Below, piece after piece: positions 1-11,029 of a stretch of DNA of 64,000 bases. The DNA is from Meconema thalassinum (lineage: Eukaryota; Arthropoda; Insecta; Orthoptera; Tettigoniidae). Within the stretch, counting starts at the first letter, position 1, and each line of letters starts with the position of its first letter. The notes under the pieces were generated by a model. The model was not told the DNA's origin. It ran no database searches and saw only the letters and a list, made by a program, of their open reading frames with translations. The position numbers and the translations under genes were made by a program. Location of the stretch: positions 281,215,527-281,279,526 of the forward strand of contig OX336389.2 in NCBI GenBank assembly GCA_946902985.2, read 5' to 3'.

Positions 1-300
1 ATAAATGTAAGTTTGAGGAGGTTCCCTCAAATATTGAAGCACCTACTGTATTTATTGTTCAACCCAATCTTCAGACAACTCCGTGGTGGTCCAAATGGAA
101 TTCCAACAGACGATACATAACGTCATTTGTTAGAATGTAGTTCAATCACGGAAGCTTTTCGAGCCATTTACATAGGATTGGTGTCCTGAGTTCTTCTTAC
201 TGCTCTTGTAATGTATGGACTTGAATCACCTTTCTTCGCCTGTCTTCACTATCGAGTTCACCAAGTGACTCTTTTGAAGACTCTTCTACACATAAAAAAG

Positions 301-688
301 TCCGCCTCGTTGCGATGTGGCTAGCATTCTTGGCAGTCGCCACGGAGGCCCGGGTTCGATTCCAGGCTCTGCCAAGAAATTTAATTCTGGTCTGAGGGCT
401 AGAACGGGGTACATCGCCTTGTGAGGCAAAACTGAGAAGAGGCGGGTTTGATTCCTACATCAACCATCCTGAAAGAGGTTTTCCGTGGATTCTCACTTCT
501 ACTCCAGGCAAACGCCGGCCGCAGGTCACGGCCGCTTCCCACCCAATTCCTACTTTAATTAGAAATACACACACTAGTACAGACATCACAGTGACACTGG
601 TTATCAGACAAATTCTACACACACCCAAGTACACAGGGCTACATGACCACGATGTCGCAAAGCCCCTAAAAGTATTAGCAAACAAACA
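301..688 (+). repeat. SINE-A copy
   Basis: tRNA-derived SINE. The head at 301-378 carries a B-box-like GGTTCGATTCC, and a second B-box-like GGGTTTGATTCC lies at about 445. The central domain (CCGTGG, CAGGCAAACGCCGG, CACGGCCGCTTCC) follows, then a unique tail (ACACCCAAGTACACAGGG, GATGTCGCAAAGCCCCTAAA). The same architecture recurs in at least seven other places in the window. The open frame on the opposite strand at 455-700 is a shadow of this repeat. Confidence 0.85.
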
Positions 689-712
689 TTTAAAAAACAT
701 TCACAGTCTGCT

Positions 713-1084
713 GGCTTCCTCTAGGAAAAGTGTGTATGAAGCCATTAACACTGAGTGACAAATATGACGTTTGTATTGTTAATTCTCCGATTAATATGAA
801 CGGATTTCGTGTCAAGTGTTTCCTTATTTCCGTTTATTTTTAACTATTGTTATTTCTTCGTTGTGAGAGTGTTGCAGTATCTAAGTGCTTTCAGAAGGAC
901 GATGCATATCAAAGCACTATTTCACAAGCAGTATTGTGCTTCCCCCTTCCGTATTTATTTTGCGCTAGAGAACATCCACTTTATCATTCCTCAGTTTCTG
1001 TGGGTTAACTTCAAAGTTGTGGCATTATGGTGACTGTTATGTTGTATGTAGCTGGTTGCATGGTCAATCTTGGCCTGTGTGTTT
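713..1084. other. unassigned AT-rich stretch
   Basis: I see no gene, tRNA or clear repeat boundary here. A 74-codon plus-strand open frame at 809-1033 has no recognisable motif. A short poly-C run lies just downstream at about 1129-1142. Confidence 0.4.
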
Positions 1085-1530
1085 GAGGAGTATTCAGTCT
1101 TTTGACTGGTTTGATTCAGCCCTCCATGCCCCCCCCCCCCCTGACCTGAGCTAATCGTTTCATCTTTGTATAGCTATCACACCATACATCCGAGGTAATC
1201 TGTTTAACATATTCTAACCTTGGACTACCCCTACAGTTCTCGACCTCAACTCTTCCTTAAGTTTGCTATTCCTGGGTGTTTTAGTGTGTGTCCAACCAAC
1301 CTACCTCTTCTTTTTATTACCAGTCACCAGAAACATCTCTCTTCGCCCAATCGTCTTAATACTTTTTCACATGTAACCCTATCTAGCCATCTGATCCTGT
1401 AACACCACATTTCAAACGCTTCTATTGTCCTCTTTTCTGCTGAACCAACAGTCCAAGTTTCACTTCCATAGAGCACCACGCTCCAGATAAAAGCCTTCAA
1501 AAATGACTTTAAAAGCCATAATAAATTTAA
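1085..1530 (-). pseudogene. LINE ORF2 C-terminus fragment
   Basis: Reading the minus strand from about 1525 gives the C-terminal motifs typical of non-LTR reverse transcriptases: VVLYGSETWTV, then IEAFEMWCYRI, then DRVTCEKVLRRLGEER. A stop follows. In a shifted frame come RLVGHTLKHPG and then PRLEYVKQI. This is the post-RT thumb and tail of a LINE ORF2, with at least two frame changes, so it is dead. The upstream RT core and endonuclease are missing, consistent with 5' truncation. The clade cannot be assigned from this piece alone. A SINE origin is unlikely because a protein signature is visible. Confidence 0.8.
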
Positions 1531-1817
1531 AAAATATACTGAAGCATCATACCAGTATTTTCCGAATTCTGTTAATATAAGTCAAGTATCATTTCTGAAT
1601 TGAATTAATCGAATGGGAACATTTTAATGATAGGTTGAAATGAGGGGCTTACGTTTAAAATTGCATTAGTTTTACTCACAGCTCCTGGTTTCGAACCGGT
1701 AATTGACCGTCAGTTCTGTTGTAAAGCCTTGGCCCAGCTCTTCTTGCTTCGGTAGCCTGACTCATGCTGTGTCGGACAAGGGAAGGCACAATGGTAGTGT
1801 GCGGTTAGCTTATCAGC
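1531..1817. other. unassigned spacer
   Basis: Nothing recognisable. A short tRNA-like motif (GGTTTCGAACCGG) lies near 1688, without a foldable tRNA around it that I can support. Confidence 0.35.
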
Positions 1818-2079
1818 TATAGACTGACCAGGTAGAAAAGAATGTTTCAATGCGCATGCGCACTAAATTAGGGGAGAGTGCTTCCAGCTCCCTTATCTCT
1901 CCACTGCTAGTCTTTCTTCTGCGCATGTGCGTCAGGTAGGGGAAGTGTCTCTCTCTTTTTCTCGCTCCTACTGATTTCATGTGCAAGGTGGAGTCGTAGT
2001 GCCAAGTGGGGGAAGCTCCACAGCAGCAACTTACGTTGAGTCCCGCCCCCAACATTCTTTTCTATCTGGTCATCCTATA
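1818..2079. mobile_element. short MITE with ~29-bp TIRs
   Basis: The ends are inverted repeats of about 29 bp (1818-1846 and 2051-2079) with roughly three mismatches; both contain GACCAG followed by TAGAAAAGAATGTT. The outermost bases are TA on both sides, compatible with a TA target duplication. There is no internal transposase, so this is a non-autonomous element of about 262 bp. The two overlapping open frames (1813-2055 minus, 2006-2281 plus) show no family motif and are taken as chance. Confidence 0.65.
1851..1931. promoter_or_regulatory. NRF-1/EWG-like palindromes inside the MITE
   Basis: TGCGCATGCGCA at 1851-1862 is a perfect match to the NRF-1 palindrome, the motif bound in flies by Erect wing. 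TGCGCATGTGCG at 1920-1931 is a near-perfect second site. The match is read directly; binding is inference. Confidence 0.4.
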
Positions 2080-2239
2080 CCAACATGTTCGAGTCGTCAA
2101 CAACACTAAACCGGGAGGCTGCGTCCATTTACCATGTAATCAGTTAATGGAAACAAGCCCTGCTATATCACCCAGAACAATAGGCAAATTAATGGTCCAC
2201 AGATTCACTTACTGCTCAACAAATACTCTGGCTTACTTC

Positions 2240-2613
2240 ACTCCTGATGTAGTGGCTAGCATTCTTGTCAGTCACCCCTGAGGTCCAGGTTCGACTCCCG
2301 TCTCTGCCAAGAACGTTCACGCTTGCCTGAGAGTTGAAACGAAGTTCACTCAGCCTCGTGCAGCAAAATTGAGAAGAGGTGGATTCGACTCCCACCTCAG
2401 CCATCCTAGAAGTGGTATTCTGTGGTTTTCCACTTCTCCTCCAGGCAAATGGTTCCAAATTTAAGACCACGGCTGCCTGTTTCCCAATCCCAGCTCTAAT
2501 CACAGATACACTTACAGCCATCACAATGACAGAATTTACCAGATTCCACACACAGCCAAGTACACGGGGGTTGCGTGACTACGTTGTCGCAGAGACCCTA
2601 AATGAATCAACAA
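2240..2613 (+). repeat. SINE-A copy
   Basis: It shows the same order as other A copies: tRNA-like head with TTCGACTCCC, the central CTTCTCCTCCAGGCAAATGG domain, the CACACAGCCAAGTACACGGG tail motif, and a CAACA-rich end. A SINE-C copy is inserted into its tail (see next entry), so this A copy is the older of the two. Confidence 0.8.
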
Positions 2614-2845
2614 CATAATGATAATAATGATATTGGTTTTACGTCCCTTTTAACAACTGTGGCTTTTAGAGACACCGGGGTGCCGGAATTTCGCCCCTAA
2701 GGGGATCTTTAACGTGCTAGTAAATCTACTGACACGGCTCCCTCACAATTGCGTATCCTCAAATGCCAACTGGCTGCACCAGGATTCGATCCTGCAACCT
2801 TGGGCACAGCAAATGAGAACGTTACTGCTGAGCCAAGCAGCTAGC
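2614..2845 (-). repeat. SINE-C copy with 11-bp TSD
   Basis: On the minus strand it has a tRNA-like head, the motifs GGCACCCCGGTGTCTC and AAAGGGACGTAAAACC, and an (ATT)-rich tail. It is flanked by TGAATCAACAA at 2603-2613 and 2846-2856. The left duplication lies in the tail of the preceding SINE-A. The minus-strand open frame at 2743-2991 is a shadow. Confidence 0.85.
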
Positions 2846-2856
2846 TGAATCAACAA

Positions 2857-4616
2857 TAGCAACTGCTGTGACGTACAATGGCAAAAACATTTTCTAGAAA
2901 AATAAAATATACCAATGACTAGATTCAACTTCTTCCGTACTTTCACAGCTAGATCTATATCACTCATAAGGACAAATGAGCACGCCTGCATAGGCTGTCT
3001 AACGTTGACAGACGGAAACTACTCTAGTTATGTGGATCCGGGGCTGGACTTATCTCTACTTAGTATAAACCAAAGTCCCCGATTCTTGGTTGTTCCGGGT
3101 AATCTCAAGAACCACTGCACTGGATGTGGTTTTCACCATTCTGTAAAGGATATCTAGAGGAAGGTTTGAGTAGAAGGAAGCCGAGTAGTAACGATTTCAG
3201 TGAAAAAGTCGGAAAAAAACCACCTGGCATCCGTGCGCTTTTTAAGCTTACGCTGGGCAAACCGTTGAAAAATCTGTATTTTATGAGTGTAAGAATTGTT
3301 CAGCATGAATAGTTATACAAAAAAGTCCGCGACAGCATACAACAATCTCCATTCAATTACTAGCTTCGAGACAGTTTACGAGCTAGCTGGCTGGCGAGCG
3401 AGCTTATCACCCCATACACTGTCAAGTCGTGTCGAGTCAAGACTTCAGAGAAGAGTGGATGTGTTTGGAGTTTCCCTGGAAGTGTAACTCTGCTTTTCTT
3501 TACTTCACCTGTGAACTTTTCGTTCCGCAGAATACACAGTCAAGGTTACATTGGACGGAAGGGGGATTTGTGTTGCATGCACCTCGCCATTTTTAAATTA
3601 CGTCTGACAAGAATTCGGTGCACATTCAATCTCCATGATATTATAATTAAAAGTCCAGTCATTGATTTAACCCATCATTCCGAGGCGGAAAATGGATTTA
3701 GATCGCTGTTCATTGTAATCGAAAAAAATACGCTTATCACGTAACAATGAAACTCAGCGACAAATAATTTCTGGATTGTCACAAGAGAGAGAAAGAAAAA
3801 ATTCACAAAGACAAAGGGAGTCATCCCCAAAGTTCCTTTGTCACCGGGATGAAATATTCATGGTTTGTGGTCCGACAAAGAGAATTTTGCTATGAATTAT
3901 GATTTCTCCATAAATTATCTAAATGAGCTTCAGGTTCCGGGTGAAGCCGGGGCGGGTTGCTAGTCCCTGATAAGAGAAAGTCACACCGAATAGTTATAAG
4001 AACGCATGCTTCAACAATTCTCTGAGGCATTCATGAACACTTCTTCCCGGTGAACAGCTTTTTGATAAACGAACGCTGACCACGTCTAGTTATATCCATT
4101 CTGGTAGGCGGTTGGGTCGGCCAGCAACTGTCTGGGCACTAACAGTCCTTAGTCAACACACACTGTACTATTGTTTGCGACATATGACACACCATTCTGC
4201 AATCACGTGACGTGAAACCATGAAAATTATTGTTGGCATGATTTATGCACCAACTCTCGTGCACGGTTATAAATAATTTGTAAATGTTGCGTGATTGTAT
4301 AGTTTCTTGGAGTGTAGCTGAGGTCATTCAAATGTTTGAATTTACTAAGGTGCCCCAAACCCGCTTAAAACGTTTGCACTATTGGAGCCTCTTCTATTTC
4401 AAATAATTCCAATATTTGATTATATTGTTACTACCCATTGTCACTAATTGAATTCCTTTGCTTTATAGTTATTAATTCTGAAAGTCATTGTATAAGAATT
4501 CATTTTAATTAACTTTCTACTTATATGCTGTTAGCTGTGGTTTCTCGGGTTGTTTTGCCGCTTTCGGAGTTGTAACAGGAGGCTTAGTTATGGCAGAAGG
4601 GTAGAATGTGTGTTAA
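2857..4616. other. 1.8 kb without recognisable gene
   Basis: Several open frames of 60-80 codons on both strands show no conserved motif. Near 3945-3965 the motif GGGTGAAGCCGGGGCGGG followed by TTGCTAGTC resembles the conserved 3' end of some RTE-type LINEs or their SINEs, so a short 3' LINE remnant is possible. Otherwise I see nothing I can support. Confidence 0.35.
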
Positions 4617-4618
4617 TG

Positions 4619-4985
4619 CATTAGGGGCTTTCCAACATCGTGATCATGTAGCCCCGTGTAGTTGGAGCTGTGTAGAAGTTGTCTGATAATCTGTCACTGT
4701 GATGTCTGTACAAATGTGCAGTTGTATTCGAGATAGGATTTGGGTAGGACGCGGCCGTGGCCTTAATTGACGTATCATGCCGGAATTTGCCCGGAGTAGA
4801 AGTGGGGAAACCACCGAAAACCACTTTCAGGATGGCTGAGGTTCGAATCGAACCCGACTCTTCTCAGTTATGCCTCACGAGGCTGAGTGCATCCCGTTCC
4901 AGCCCTCAGACCAAAATTTAAATTCTTGGCAGAGCCAGGAATCGAACCCGGGACTCCGGGATGACAGCAAGGAATGCTTCCAGAA
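4619..4985 (-). repeat. SINE-A copy
   Basis: Reverse-oriented A copy. The tail lies on the left (TTAGGGGCTTTCCAACATCG), the central domain in the middle (GCGGCCGTGGCC, GGAAACCACCGAAAACCAC), and the tRNA-like head on the right (GAATCGAACCCGGGACTCC). It is diverged from the other copies by scattered substitutions. Confidence 0.82.
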
Positions 4986-5079
4986 TTAAATATCATGGCA
5001 AAGTGAGGAATCGAAGCCAGGACCTTCACATTTCTAGCACGGCGCGAGATTTTCTTCTCATCCCTTCCCCTTTCAGAGT

Positions 5080-5306
5080 GGGCTGGCTGCGTGGCTCAGC
5101 GGTAATGTTCTCACTTGCTGGGCCCAAGGTTGCAGGTTCGTATCCTGGCGCAGTCAGCTGGCATTTGAGGGTGCGCAAATACGAGGGAACCGTGTCAGTA
5201 GATTTACTGGCACTTTAAAGATCGTATTCTGGGCAAAATTCCGGCACCCCGGCGTCTCTAAAAGCCAGAGTAGTTAAAAGGGACGTAGAACCAATAACAT
5301 TATTAA
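5080..5306 (+). repeat. SINE-C copy with 12-bp TSD
   Basis: Complete SINE-C. The head GGCTGGCTGCGTGGCTCAGC is followed by a B-box-like GGTTCGTATCC, then GATTTACTGGCACTTTAAAG, CCGGCACCCCGGCGTCTC, and an ATTATT-type end. Flanked by CCCTTTCAGAGT at 5068-5079 and 5307-5318. Confidence 0.88.
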
Positions 5307-5549
5307 CCCTTTCAGAGTATCTGCAAGTAGGTGAGCTCTAGCGCCATGGCCGACAAACCAGTGCATGTCATTACGCCCCTCCTCGTGGCTTGGGGTGGGA
5401 GAAGCATTCCAAGTCCCACTCACACAAGTAGCACGTTAGTCTACCAGCGTGCTTTTCTGAGAACACCACTGCCCTATACCACACCACACGTCATAGCCGT
5501 GCGTGATGGAGAGCTACAGCAAGTCCGAAGGTTCCAAATCTTGTGCTGA

Positions 5550-5778
5550 CAATGGCTATCCTGAGTGGTTATTCTTCCGTTTTTTCCACACTCCTTCCAG
5601 GTAAATGCCGGGATAGTAGGCCTACCTTATTTCAAGTCCCGGAATACCCCCCCCCCCCCTATTGCCGACCCTAATAATTACAGTTACACGCTCTACAACA
5701 GACACCACAGTAACACTGGCTATGAGACAAATCGACCATACGCCGAAGTAAACGAGGTTGATGACCAAGATGTCCCAA
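5550..5778 (+). repeat. SINE-A 3' fragment
   Basis: Contains the central domain and tail of the A family (CCTTCCAGGTAAATGCCGGG, ACACCACAGTAACACTGGCT, GATGACCAAGATGTCCC) but no tRNA head. It is interrupted by a poly-C tract at about 5646-5659. Confidence 0.6.
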
Positions 5779-5836
5779 TCCCGTCAAACGAATTGGCAAG
5801 TTGCCTAAGCCACAACCCAGCGCTCAGCGTACGCTC

Positions 5837-6932
5837 ACAAGGGGACCCTACGGCAATCGGATTTTTATAATTTTTCCCGCTTCGGGTACGTAAAGTTCAG
5901 ACCTTGAACAATAATTTCCCAAAGCCGTTCGAAGCCACATTTATAAATTCTCGAGAAAATCGACTTCGAAGTTTTCCGAGTGCTTCATATCTAGTAAAGA
6001 TATTACCGAGTTCGAGCTGGGAGCGTGGCTCACCCGGTAGGGTTTTGGCCCTGTAATCACCGGGTTGCTACTGTAGTTCGAGTCTCACTTCAGGTTCTAT
6101 TGTTTTCTTTTAATTCATATATTACTAATGTGATTGGAATATAAAAATCATCAAGTCTGTAGTAATTCACAGATATGTAATTATAATTTCCAATGAAAAA
6201 GCGCACTTCTCATTTCTAATTATATCCAATTAGAAATTGCGAATAAACGACAAAAATAATATCCAGCAATAATATTCACACCTTGTAGATTAATAAAATT
6301 ATAATTAGAAGAATAAATTAATGTAAACAATGGAATGAGTACAATTGAATGCGATGAAATATTTGAATATGGCGGTTTCTTCGAGATCTGTCATTATTAT
6401 TTCGAATAACAGTTCTGTGTGTATCGTTTACCTTTGTCACAAATGATTTGTGGGTATTCCAGGATGGGTGGAAGGGATGTCATTCCCAAGTTCGAAGTAG
6501 CATTTGACCGTTGGTTTCCAGAGAAGCAGATAGTGTTTCTTGGCGTGGTGGGTGATTTTTTCTAACATTCGATCAAGAAGATCATAATGTCGGGCGTGGA
6601 GGACGACAATCCGCCTGATGATGATTTATATATTTCAATCACATTAGGAGTATATGAATTGAAAGAAAAAAATTAGCACCCGAAGTGAGACTCGAACTAG
6701 CATCCGGGCGATTACTGGGCCCGAACGTTACCGGGTGAACCACGCGTCCTGCTCGAACGCGGTAACATCTTTACTGGATATGAAGCGCTCGGAAAACTTC
6801 GAAGTCGATTTTCTCGAGAATTTATGAATAATGGCATTGAACGGCTTTGGGAAATTGTTGTTCGAGGTCTGAACTTTACGTACCCGAAGCGGGAAAAATT
6901 ACAAAAATCCGATTGCCGTAGGGTCCCCTTGT
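5837..6932. mobile_element. foldback element with tRNA-like arms
   Basis: The two ends are long inverted repeats, roughly 5837-6160 and 6605-6932. Shared motifs include ACAAGGGGACCCTACGGCAA at the outer edge, TTTTTCCCGCTTCGGGTACG, and the TCTCGAGAA region. Each arm also contains a tRNA-like stretch with a CCGGGT-type stem and a GTTCGAGTCTC B-box-like motif. The interior (6160-6605) is AT-rich and has no transposase motif. Overlapping open frames at 5565-5870 and 6712-7146 run through the arms and are not supported as genes. Confidence 0.8.
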
Positions 6933-7228
6933 CAGTGGACACCACTACCAGTATAAGCTTTACTGCAGCTAGTACGTTGAACTGAAGACGATGATGGGCT
7001 GGGCGTGGGTAGTTATACTGTAGTTTGACCAAGCAGTAATTGTGTCCTCTCAATGGAAGTAGAGCCAAGGGCACAGCGCAGCTCGTTACTCGCGCAGAAA
7101 TAGTACTGACGACTAACAGAGAGCACTGGGGCAAGATGGTGATCACTTCCTCTCCATTCCAAGGTCACGGATATCTTCCATGCAGTGTTGGCAACATACG
7201 AGAAGATTTGCTAAAGTATCGTCATAAT

Positions 7229-7723
7229 GTCGCCTCCGTAGCGTAGCGGTCAGCATGGTTAGCTGCCGCCCTGGAGGTCCTGGGTTCGATTCCCGGCTCT
7301 GCCACGAAATTTGAAAAAGTGGTATGAGGGCTGGAACGGGGTCTACTCAGCCTCGGATGTTCCAAATGAGTAGAGGGGGTTCGATTCCCACCTCAGCCAA
7401 CCTCGAAGTGGTTTTCCGTGGTTTCCCACTTCATCTTCGGGCAAATGCCGGGATGGTACCTTCTTCAAGGCCACGGCCGCCTCCTTCCCTCTTCCTTGCC
7501 TATCCATCCTGACCTTCCATTGCCTTCCCTCATGAGGCCCCTGTTCGCTTTGCAGGTGAGGCCGCCTCGGTGAGGTGCCAATCACACCTCACCAGTTGTA
7601 TCCCCTCCGATTAGATGTTCCCAACTCTAGGACACTGCCCGTAGAGGCGGTAGAGGTGAGTTCCCTCGCTGAGTCCGTGGGTTCCACCAACCTGGAGGGT
7701 AAACGACTAAGAAAAGAAAAAAA
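7229..7723 (+). repeat. full-length SINE-B with 11-bp TSD
   Basis: 495 bp, bounded by ATCGTCATAAT at 7218-7228 and 7724-7734. The tRNA-like head has GGTTCGATTCCCGGCTCTGC, and a second B-box-like motif GGTTCGATTCCCACCTCAGC lies about 100 bp downstream. The central domain is shared with SINE-A, followed by a family-specific 3' half (CCTCATGAGGCCCCTG, CTAGGACACTGCCC-like, GAGGGTAAACGACTAAG) and a poly-A end. It is the best reference copy for the split SINE-B at 36752-40605. Confidence 0.92.
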
Positions 7724-7964
7724 ATCGTCATAATTCACTAGATTTCTATGTTATCAACAGTGACAAAATAATTCTATCACTAAAAGTAGGTTATTCCCAT
7801 TCAAACAAGATGTTCAGTAAATAACATATAGCCTACTTTCTCCTAAATGCATGGGTAAAGTTATAACTCTTTGTCCTTTCCAAGGAGTATAATTGAATGC
7901 TGGTTGTAGTAGCTTGTTGAAATACAACGTGCTATACGGATATTAAACGTTGATTGATTGAATC

Positions 7965-8297
7965 CTCACCTGAATTATATATACACACACTAATACAGCC
8001 ATCACAATAACACAGGATATCAGACAAAATGTTAACACTCACCCAAGTACAAGGGGCTAAATGACCATGATGCCCATGCATCTCAAATGAAACAACAACA
8101 ACAACAACAACAACAACAGCTTCATACCCAAATCCCTCCTCATATAAAAGTACACACACTAGTAAGCCTACAGACATCACAGTGACACAGTTTATCAGGC
8201 AACTTCTACACACACCCAAGTAAACGGGCCTAGAAAACCATGATGCAGCAAAAATTCTAAATAATAAACAAAAACAACAACAACAACAACAACAATA
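7965..8297 (+). repeat. two tandem SINE-A 3' ends
   Basis: Two successive copies of the A-family tail (7965-8113 and 8140-8297), each ending in an (AAC)n run. Both carry the ACACACTA, CACCCAAGTA and ACCATGATG motifs. The heads are absent, so these look like two 5'-truncated inserts side by side, the second landing next to the tail of the first. The minus-strand open frame at 7932-8321 with a Cys/Val run is simply the (AAC)n tails translated. Confidence 0.7.
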
Positions 8298-8483
8298 GAC
8301 TCTACCGTGGATCAAGGTCAACGAATATTAATCGCTGTATTCGAGTGTTGAAATATATGGTGATATAAGTATATATAGACTATCATATTTTCGATTGCAA
8401 ATACACACTATATATGCGGAACATTATAACATGTGAGTACTTATAAATCAATAAATACTAAAAAAAAAGATGTAAAAAACTTC

Positions 8484-8553
8484 GAACCTGCAGAGAATTG
8501 ATCCACGAACCTCCAGTCTATGAGACCAGGTAGCTACCATTACACCACGGATG
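8484..8553 (-). repeat. tRNA-like sequence
   Basis: On the minus strand, CCGTGGTGTAATGGTAGC resembles a tRNA D-arm with an A box, and GGTTCGTGGATCAATTC resembles a T-arm with a B box. I cannot fold a convincing acceptor stem, and no CCA-ready end or terminator is evident. A SINE head or tRNA pseudogene is more likely than a working tRNA gene. Confidence 0.4.
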
Positions 8554-8953
8554 CGTTACGATAATACTTGGTAAACAACTTGTTTAGTATCATATTTTGT
8601 GTTGAAATCAACGGTTTCATTAGAGTTTTTTGCCATTTCTATAAACCAGTTCATACTAAATATGTATTATTTTCTTCAGTACATTCCTAAAAGGATATAA
8701 ATTTACAACGTTACGGAAATATTTGGATTTACGAGAAAAAATAGCGGCCATTTTGACAACGGGACGGCATAGACCCACAACGATATGGCATGGTCAGCCT
8801 GACCTGTTTGTCACTTCTACGGTTACATATTCTATTATAATATGCTAATATTCTACCGGCCACCTCCTATGAACGATAAGCTGAATTGTTGAGGCCAGGC
8901 CTTGTTGAATCGTAAGTTACGGTTAGGCTATAATACTTGCATGATTCATACAT

Positions 8954-9525
8954 CCACCATCTTGAAAATATTTGGCTGATGACCTTGTAGGTTGGGCAAA
9001 AGACGATTCCCACATTAAGGTATATTGTTGCAAAATTTGGTAGAGATAGGATTATTAGGTTAGTCATAATTTGAATTAAGCTCAGAACATTTGGGTCGAT
9101 GCCATTTCTTTTTTGTTATGATGGCGGCAATATACAACATGGCACTGAGTTGTCCCTTGCTAGTGCTACCTCTATACCAAAGGTAGATCTATTTGGGGTT
9201 CGTTGTGTTTGAATTGATAGGGGGATTCGATTTGCACACATACATGGCCGCCATCTGCAATCTTTTGGGCTGATGACCTTGTAGTTTGGTCAAAAGACGC
9301 TTCCCACATGAAGGTAAGTTTTTGCAAAAATTTGGTAGAGATCAGATGATTAGGATAGTCGTAATTTGATTTAAGTTTTGAACAATTGGGTTGCCGCCAT
9401 TACGTTTCCGTCAAGATGGCGGTGATATAAAACATGACACTGAGGTGCCCTTTGCTAGTGCTACCTCTGTACCAAATTTCGTTCAATTTGGTTTCAGCGT
9501 GTTTTAATTGATAGGGGGCATGGGG
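8954..9525 (+). repeat. tandem duplication, ~294-bp unit
   Basis: Two diverged direct copies start at 8954 and 9248. Shared blocks in the same order are GGCTGATGACCTTGTAG, AAAAGACG followed by TTCCCACAT, TTTGGTAGAGAT, GATGGCGG, TTGCTAGTGCTACCTCT and TTGATAGGGGG. A CA-rich stretch follows at about 9540-9590. No protein signature is visible; a LINE 3' UTR with internal repeats is one possibility. Confidence 0.75.
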
Positions 9526-9844
9526 CAGATATGCAGAGTACACACACATAAACACACTCACAGTCACACAGACAGACCCACAATTTGTGTAGATCTCACA
9601 AGTCTACTTTCATTTTTTGCAAAAATCGAAAGTAAGCAAAAGATACTAAAACCATAATATTTTGTCGCTAAGTACGATCAAGTGACTGGCCGCTAATGTT
9701 GGCAACACTGTGGGAATGTCAAGCAAATATGTAGGACCTAATAACGCTGTGATAGCCAATAGCTGTTCCTACGGCACGAAAGGTTTATAGGAGATAGTGT
9801 ACATGATGCATATTGCACAATGTGTTTGACCATAAGCTACGGTA

Positions 9845-11029
9845 ATACACCACTACTGTCGACCAAAGTATTATGTGTACTCGAGTTTGAAGGTTGTTTG
9901 TTAAGTAACCAATAGACCTACATAAAATCCAATACCATCAACATTTTCGTCGTTCTATTTTACGTTAGTTCATGTAGGTTTGGATTTTTTAATTATCTTT
10001 TAATATTTTTTATCGCAGTTGGAACACAAAAAGTGCACGTTTTTAAGCGTGTTTCAACCATGCGTCACATTTAAGAATTATTATCTCAAAAGCCCGTCAT
10101 CAAATCGAATTCAAATTTTAACACAATACACATTGGAATGTTGTATAACTGGTTTATTAATTTCACAATTTTGTGTGTCCAAGAAACGAAGTTGTTATCA
10201 TTGTTGTAAGGTAACTTTTTCTCGGCTCGGGGAGGTTGGAAAATGTAGTTCTTGGTTGCGTTGTAATCGTTATACATCAAAAAGTTATGCTGTATGACTG
10301 TGAAATACGTAAATTAATCACTTATTTTAAATCGGTTTGTATTTGTACGAGTAAATAACACATGGTTCAACAGCTAGCCGCTCCAGCAAAAGCTGTACAG
10401 CGTTGCTGAGATGGAGCCCATCGCCTCCGAGCGAGACGCGCCATGATGCGTGTGGGCACAATTTCGGCAACGCTGTACAGCTGTTCCCGAGAGCGGCTAG
10501 CTGGTGAACCATGTGCCATTTCCTCGTACAAATACAAACCTATATAAAATAAGTGAATTAATTTACGTATTTCACAGTCATACAGCATAACTTTTTGATG
10601 TATAACGATTACAACGCAACCAAGAACTACATTTTCCAACCACCCTGAGCCGAGAAAAAGTTACCTTACAAAAATGATAACAACTTAGTTTCTTGGACAC
10701 ACACAATTTTGAAATTAATAAACCAGTCATACAACATTCCAATGTATATTGTGTTAAAATTTGGATTCGATCTGATGACGGGTGTTTGAGATAATAATTC
10801 TTAAATATGACGCATGGTTGAAACACGCTTAAAAACGTGCCCTTTTTGTGTTCCAACTGCGATAAAAAATATTAAAATATAAATTAAATATTCCAAACCT
10901 ACATGAACTAACGTAAAATAGAACGACGAAAATGATGATGTTATTGGATTTTATGTAGGTCTATTGGTTACTTCACAAACAACCTTCAAACTCGAGTGCA
11001 CATAATACTTTGGTCGACAGTAGGTGTAT
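9845..11029. mobile_element. 1.2 kb palindromic foldback element
   Basis: Nearly the whole segment is one inverted repeat with arms of about 550-590 bp and a spacer of about 60 bp near 10406-10466. Mirrored landmarks are CTGTCGACCAAAG (left) with CTTTGGTCGACAG (right), and CAGCTAGCCGCTC with GAGCGGCTAGCTG near the centre. It produces two mirror-image 92-codon frames (10019-10297 plus and 10578-10856 minus) whose translations differ at 11 positions. There is no transposase motif. The outer boundaries are approximate and I found no clear target duplication. Confidence 0.85.

Noticed and set aside
6712..7146. 144-residue minus-strand frame
   Set aside because: Runs through a foldback arm and unrelated sequence; no motif.
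10019..10856. Two 92-residue mirror-image frames
   Set aside because: They are the two arms of one palindrome. Their differences are mostly amino-acid changing, not silent, which argues against selection on a protein.
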